Positions 1 through 5,009 of a stretch of 5,009 bases of DNA are shown piece by piece (positions within the stretch are counted from its first letter, which is position 1; each line of letters begins with the position of its first letter). A program made the position numbers and the translations under genes. The notes beneath the pieces were generated by a model that made no database searches, was not told the origin of the DNA, and worked only from the letters and a program-made list of their open reading frames with translations. This DNA is from an uncultured Eubacteriales bacterium (GTDB lineage Bacteria; Bacillota_A; Clostridia; Christensenellales; Aristaeellaceae), in contig ONXY01000109.1 in the NCBI GenBank assembly GCA_900321945.1, positions 1 through 5,009 of the forward strand, in the 5' to 3' direction.

Positions 1-15
1 ATGCCGTCCCTCCAT

Positions 16-42
16 AAAAAGAAACGGAATTGCTTCCGTCTC
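16..42 (-). terminator. Intrinsic terminator after the unknown membrane-protein gene
   Basis: On the transcribed strand GAGACGGAA (42-34) pairs with TTCCGTTTC (29-21), nine pairs including one G-U, closed by a GCAA (GNRA) loop and followed directly by TTTTT (20-16). It lies about 18 bases after the TAA stop. The stem is only moderately GC-rich, but the stable loop and T run fit an intrinsic terminator. Confidence 0.75.
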
Positions 43-60
43 AGCCGTATTGCTCTTTTT

Positions 61-546
61 TTATTCCAGCGCGCCGATCTGCGTCTGAAGGTATTCCAGA
101 TCGTTCTGCAGATTCGTCTGATACTCTCCGGTGTCCATTCCCGTGGTCAGAAAGGCGAGATACTGATCGATCGCGGACAGAAGGCCTGTGATCTGATCCT
201 CCCGCAGCAGCCGCCCGTCCGCGCCTTCCTGCCCGATGCTCAGTTCATTGATCATCCCGACGGCATACACGCAGCTTCGCACCTGCGCCAGAATCGCGGC
301 CGAATTGGCGCCCGCGTTGCGGCTGAGAGAAGTCGTCAGCCGGACCGCGGTGGCGGTTTCGTTCTGCATCCGCTGTATGTACAGGCTTCGCGCGCCGCTT
401 CTGCTCCGGACCGCGGGCAGCGCCACCGCCGTGACCGCCGCCAGGGCCGCCGCGAGAAGCAGAATAATAATATTCCTGATCCGGTTCCGCCGGACCTGGC
501 TTATGGATACAGTCGGCTGATTCACTGAGGAATACCTGCGGTACAT
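61..546 (-). CDS. Single-pass membrane protein of unknown function
   Basis: I do not recognise a family. The 161-residue product has a polar N-terminus rich in Ser, Gln and Arg (1-25, with R19, R20, R22, R24), one hydrophobic helix of about 19 residues rich in Ile, Leu and Ala (26-44, ending at a proline), then a soluble domain of about 115 residues. That domain looks mostly helical: 54-73, 81-100 and 115-134, with a final amphipathic stretch 141-160 (YQTNLQNDLEYLQTQIGALE) that could form a short coiled coil. One cysteine is present (C92). The long segment is too internal and lacks a clear cleavage site for a normal signal peptide, so it is probably a membrane anchor with the C-terminal domain outside, but topology is uncertain because arginines flank both sides. 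Own promoter, strong ribosome binding site and terminator suggest a monocistronic gene, not part of the spc operon. Confidence 0.8.
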   Translation of the reverse strand: MYRRYSSVNQPTVSISQVRRNRIRNIIILLLAAALAAVTAVALPAVRSRSGARSLYIQRMQNETATAVRLTTSLSRNAGANSAAILAQVRSCVYAVGMINELSIGQEGADGRLLREDQITGLLSAIDQYLAFLTTGMDTGEYQTNLQNDLEYLQTQIGALE

Positions 547-553
547 GCGTCCG

Positions 554-560
554 CCTCCTT
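554..560 (-). promoter_or_regulatory. Ribosome binding site choosing the start at 546
   Basis: AAGGAGG, 7 bases before the ATG at 546. The same frame stays open to an ATG at 684, but that longer reading would run through the rpmJ 3' end, the terminator and the promoter, so the start at 546 is preferred. Confidence 0.85.
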
Positions 561-567
561 TCGGTTC

Positions 568-596
568 AGTATAGCACAGATGGCGGAAATTGGCAA
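568..596 (-). promoter_or_regulatory. Sigma-A (sigma-70) type promoter for the downstream gene
   Basis: On the transcribed strand TTGCCA (596-591), a 17-base spacer, then TATACT (573-568). A TG one base before the -10 box (TGCTATACT) makes it an extended -10 promoter. It lies between the rpmJ terminator and the gene at 61-546. Transcription would start near 561, leaving a leader of only about 15 bases that is mostly the ribosome binding site. Confidence 0.75.
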
Positions 597-613
597 AATC
601 CTCCGCCGTACGG

Positions 614-643
614 AAAAACCCGAACCTGCCGGTTCGGGTTTTT
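614..643 (-). terminator. Intrinsic terminator ending the spc operon after rpmJ
   Basis: Perfect 13-bp inverted repeat with a 4-base loop: AAAAACCCGAACC and GGTTCGGGTTTTT around TGCC as written on the plus strand. On the transcribed strand the stem has a GC-rich core and ends in five T residues. The A and T tracts make it symmetrical, so it could work in both directions, but no plus-strand gene uses it. It starts 6 bases after the rpmJ stop. Confidence 0.92.
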
Positions 644-649
644 TGAGAC

Positions 650-775
<126 letters not shown>

Positions 776-782
776 CTATGTC

Positions 783-1004
783 TCAATTCTTGCTGCGCCA
801 GGTGATCCGACCGCGGGTCAGATCATAGGGCGAAAGTTCAATCGTTACCTTATCGCCGGGATAAATACGGATAAAGTTCATCCGCATCTTGCCGGAGATA
901 TGCGCCAGAATCTGGTGGCCGTTCTGAAGTTCCACCTGAAACATGGCATTGGGCAGGGCTTCCACAACCTTGCCTTCCATCTCGATCACGTCGCTCTTGG
1001 ACAA
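783..1004 (-). CDS. infA: Translation initiation factor IF-1
   Basis: Single OB-fold (S1-type) protein that binds the 30S A site during initiation and works with IF-2 and IF-3. From the TTG start the product is 73 residues, close to the usual 71-73, reading (M)[14 protein letters not shown]. The conserved stretch [10 protein letters not shown] (17-26), [19 protein letters not shown] (29-47), [19 protein letters not shown] (49-67) makes the identity certain. A longer reading from GTG at 1022 would place the Shine-Dalgarno site inside the gene, so TTG is preferred. It begins 2 bases after the KOW stop, which suggests translational coupling, and ends 19 bases before rpmJ. The rare start codon may lower initiation relative to neighbours. 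Confidence 0.97.
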   Translation of the reverse strand: MSKSDVIEMEGKVVEALPNAMFQVELQNGHQILAHISGKMRMNFIRIYPGDKVTIELSPYDLTRGRITWRSKN

Positions 1005-1006
1005 TC

Positions 1007-1305
1007 TCAGCCCTCCTTGCACAGCGAACGTTCCACCGCGAATCCGTTCTGTTCCAGCGCTCTTCTGACATCGCTGTCCTGAACCTTTCCGCCCTCCGGG
1101 CGGATCGTTTCCCAGTTTACCACAATCGGTTTCGCGTGTAAATGTCTGGTTTTCTTTTTTTTCGGACGCTGAAGCGGATGAACAAGTCCATCCGTCATCG
1201 TGACCATTCCCTGCCCCAGGTTTTCAAGAATCAGGAAGGCTCTCCCCCTGTCCCGTCCCTGAAGACTGATGACCACGCGTCCCTTTTCAAAGGGAAGGGG
1301 CTCCT

Positions 1306-1309
<4 letters not shown>
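1007..1309 (-). CDS. KOW-domain RNA-binding protein (YbzG-like)
   Basis: A 100-residue basic protein of the KOW-domain family found between map and infA in many Firmicutes (ybzG in Bacillus subtilis; often labelled L14E/L6E/L27E-like). The KOW fold is visible at about residues 7-30 ([19 protein letters not shown]), with a second strand pair [20 protein letters not shown] (37-56) that is strongly basic and suited to RNA contact. A short C-terminal helix follows (about 76-90, [15 protein letters not shown]). The start is set by the ATGA overlap with map and a GGGGAGG site about 7 bases upstream. Its last codons (Lys-Glu-Gly) contain the infA Shine-Dalgarno site. The operon position suggests a ribosome-linked role, but the exact function is not established from sequence. 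Confidence 0.9.
1011..1018 (-). promoter_or_regulatory. Ribosome binding site fixing the infA TTG start
   Basis: AAGGAGGG on the transcribed strand lies inside the last codons of the KOW gene. From GGAGG to the TTG at 1004 the spacer is 7 bases, which is ideal. The alternative GTG at 1022 lies upstream of this site, has no comparable site of its own, and would add six residues absent from IF-1 proteins. Confidence 0.85.
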
Positions 1310-4119
<2,810 letters not shown>

Positions 4120-4120
4120 T

Positions 4121-4561
4121 TCAGACCACCTCGGCTTTCCCGCCAGCGGCCTCGATCTTCTCCTTCGCGCCGGCGGTGAACTTCTGAGCCTGAACCGTCA
4201 GCTTCTTAGACAGATCGCCGTTCCCGAGGATCTTCACGCCGTCCAGCGTCTTCTTGATGATGCCGGCGTCCAGAAGCATATCGACCGTCACGGTGTCTCC
4301 GTCGTTAAAAATATCAAGCCGCTCCACGTTGACCTCGGCGTATTCCGTGCCGAAGACATTGTTGAAGCCGCGCTTGGGCACACGGCGGTACAGGGGCATC
4401 TGGCCGCCTTCGAAACCGGGCCGCTTGCCGCCGCCGCTGCGGGCCTTGGCGCCTTTGTGACCCTTACCGGAGGTCTTGCCCAGACCGGAACCGGTACCCC
4501 GGCCCAGCCGCTTCTGAGCGGTGGTGGACCCTTCTGCGGGATGCAGTTCATGCAGTTTCAT
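4121..4561 (-). CDS. rplO: Ribosomal protein L15 (uL15)
   Basis: Large-subunit protein that binds 23S rRNA and is needed in late 50S assembly. The 146-residue product has the usual bacterial length. The first 60 residues form the extended glycine- and arginine-rich arm ([33 protein letters not shown], then [18 protein letters not shown]). A globular C-terminal domain follows, ending in the [22 protein letters not shown] motif near residues 124-143. The start is fixed by the conserved N-terminus and by AAAGGAGG eight bases upstream; that site overlaps the TAA stop of rpmD, which favours translational coupling. The stop is one base before the secY start. Confidence 0.98.
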   Translation of the reverse strand: MKLHELHPAEGSTTAQKRLGRGTGSGLGKTSGKGHKGAKARSGGGKRPGFEGGQMPLYRRVPKRGFNNVFGTEYAEVNVERLDIFNDGDTVTVDMLLDAGIIKKTLDGVKILGNGDLSKKLTVQAQKFTAGAKEKIEAAGGKAEVV

Positions 4562-4575
4562 GGGGTATTCCTCCT

Positions 4576-4758
4576 TTATTCGTCAACTTCCTCAACCTTC
4601 ACCATGTGCTTCACGGCGAAAATCTGGCCGCGGATGGCGGCGTTGTCCGGCTGAACGACCGTCTGGCCCACCTTGCGGAGGCCCAGGGCGGCGACGTTCG
4701 CCTTGTGCTTGGGGAGGCTGGCGATGGGAGATTTCACCAGAGTAATCTTCAGTTTCAT
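4576..4758 (-). CDS. rpmD: Ribosomal protein L30 (uL30)
   Basis: Small 50S subunit protein. The 60-residue product matches the usual length of bacterial L30 and shows the family pattern: a [10 protein letters not shown] beta strand, the [20 protein letters not shown] core, then [20 protein letters not shown]. The ATG is preceded by AAGGAGG with a 9-base spacer, which overlaps the end region of rpsE. It lies 14 bases after the rpsE stop and 14 bases before rplO, so it is almost certainly cotranscribed with them. A few acidic residues (VDE) extend beyond the core. Nothing unusual is seen. Confidence 0.97.
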   Translation of the reverse strand: MKLKITLVKSPIASLPKHKANVAALGLRKVGQTVVQPDNAAIRGQIFAVKHMVKVEEVDE

Positions 4759-4772
4759 CTCGCTCGTCCTCC

Positions 4773-5009
4773 TTATCCCAGAATCTCTTCGATGGTCTTG
4801 CCCCGCATCTTGGCGACCTGTTCTGCGCTGCGCAGCTTCTTCAGGGCTTCCAGCGTGGCCTTGACCATGTTGATGGGATTATTGGTTCCGTAGCTCTTGG
4901 TACGGATGTCCCGGATGCCGGCCATTTCAAGCACGGCACGGGCAGCGCCGCCCGCGATCACGCCGGTTCCTTCAGGAGCGGGCATCAGCACGGACTTGGC
5001 GGTGGAGTA
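4773..5009 (-). CDS. rpsE: Ribosomal protein S5 (uS5), C-terminal part; 5' end outside window
   Basis: Component of the 30S subunit that contacts 16S rRNA near the mRNA entry and decoding region and influences translational accuracy. The reading frame is open to the right edge of the window and ends in TAA, giving 78 visible residues, roughly the C-terminal half of a protein usually about 165 residues long. The visible part is the conserved S5 C-terminal domain: [12 protein letters not shown], then [25 protein letters not shown], and the closing [10 protein letters not shown] typical of bacterial S5. An apparent start at a GTG near 4991 is not real, since homology continues upstream of it ([13 protein letters not shown]). 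The N-terminal RNA-binding domain and start codon lie beyond the window. It is followed after 14 bases by rpmD, the normal spc operon order. Confidence 0.97.
   Translation of the reverse strand, partial: YSTAKSVLMPAPEGTGVIAGGAARAVLEMAGIRDIRTKSYGTNNPINMVKATLEALKKLRSAEQVAKMRGKTIEEILG

Noticed and set aside
1..528. Plus-strand open frame opposite the unknown membrane-protein gene
   Set aside because: Starts at the window edge, runs through the minus-strand terminator, lacks a ribosome binding site and gives an Arg-rich shadow product; the minus-strand gene has promoter, ribosome binding site and terminator.
606..613. 8-base palindrome CCGTACGG between terminator and promoter
   Set aside because: Too short and isolated to call an operator; palindromes of this length are common by chance.

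Overview
The window is the distal half of a bacterial spc ribosomal-protein operon, read entirely from the minus strand (right to left), followed by one unlinked small membrane-protein gene. In transcription order it holds rpsE (3' part only, running off the right edge), rpmD, rplO, secY, adk, map, a small KOW-domain gene, infA and rpmJ. A strong intrinsic terminator follows. Next comes a gene of unknown function with its own promoter and its own terminator, close to the left edge. No plus-strand gene, tRNA, rRNA, CRISPR array or mobile element is supported.

The organism is most likely a fairly GC-rich Firmicute of the Clostridia type. Four things point there: the KOW gene between map and infA (as for ybzG in Bacillus subtilis), an adenylate kinase with a four-cysteine zinc LID, strong AAGGAGG-type Shine-Dalgarno sites in front of most genes, and rpmJ of the Zn-binding C-C-C-H type. 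A Christensenellales-like gut or rumen lineage is a guess from composition and gene order; the sequence alone does not prove it.

Region by region: 4576-5009 and 4121-4561 encode ribosomal proteins S5, L30 and L15. 2836-4119 encodes the SecY translocon channel. A 64-base gap (2772-2835) then carries two overlapping hairpins, one of which would hide the adk ribosome binding site. adk, map and the KOW gene are joined by 4-base ATGA overlaps, and infA starts 2 bases after the KOW gene with a TTG codon. rpmJ (650-763) is only 37 codons long and easily missed. The terminator lies 6 bases after it at 614-643, an extended -10 promoter at 568-596, the unknown gene at 61-546, and its terminator at 16-42.

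Together the genes couple ribosome assembly (S5, L30, L15, L36), translation initiation (IF-1), removal of the initiator methionine (MetAP), nucleotide balance (Adk) and membrane protein export (SecY). The main surprise is the layout after rpmJ. In most Firmicutes rpsM, rpsK, rpoA and rplQ follow directly, but here the operon ends and an unrelated membrane protein takes that place. Nothing in the window looks like a defence system or a wholly new system. The most interesting items are the secY-adk hairpin pair, the operon break with the unknown gene, and a one-residue loss in a conserved SecY cytoplasmic loop.
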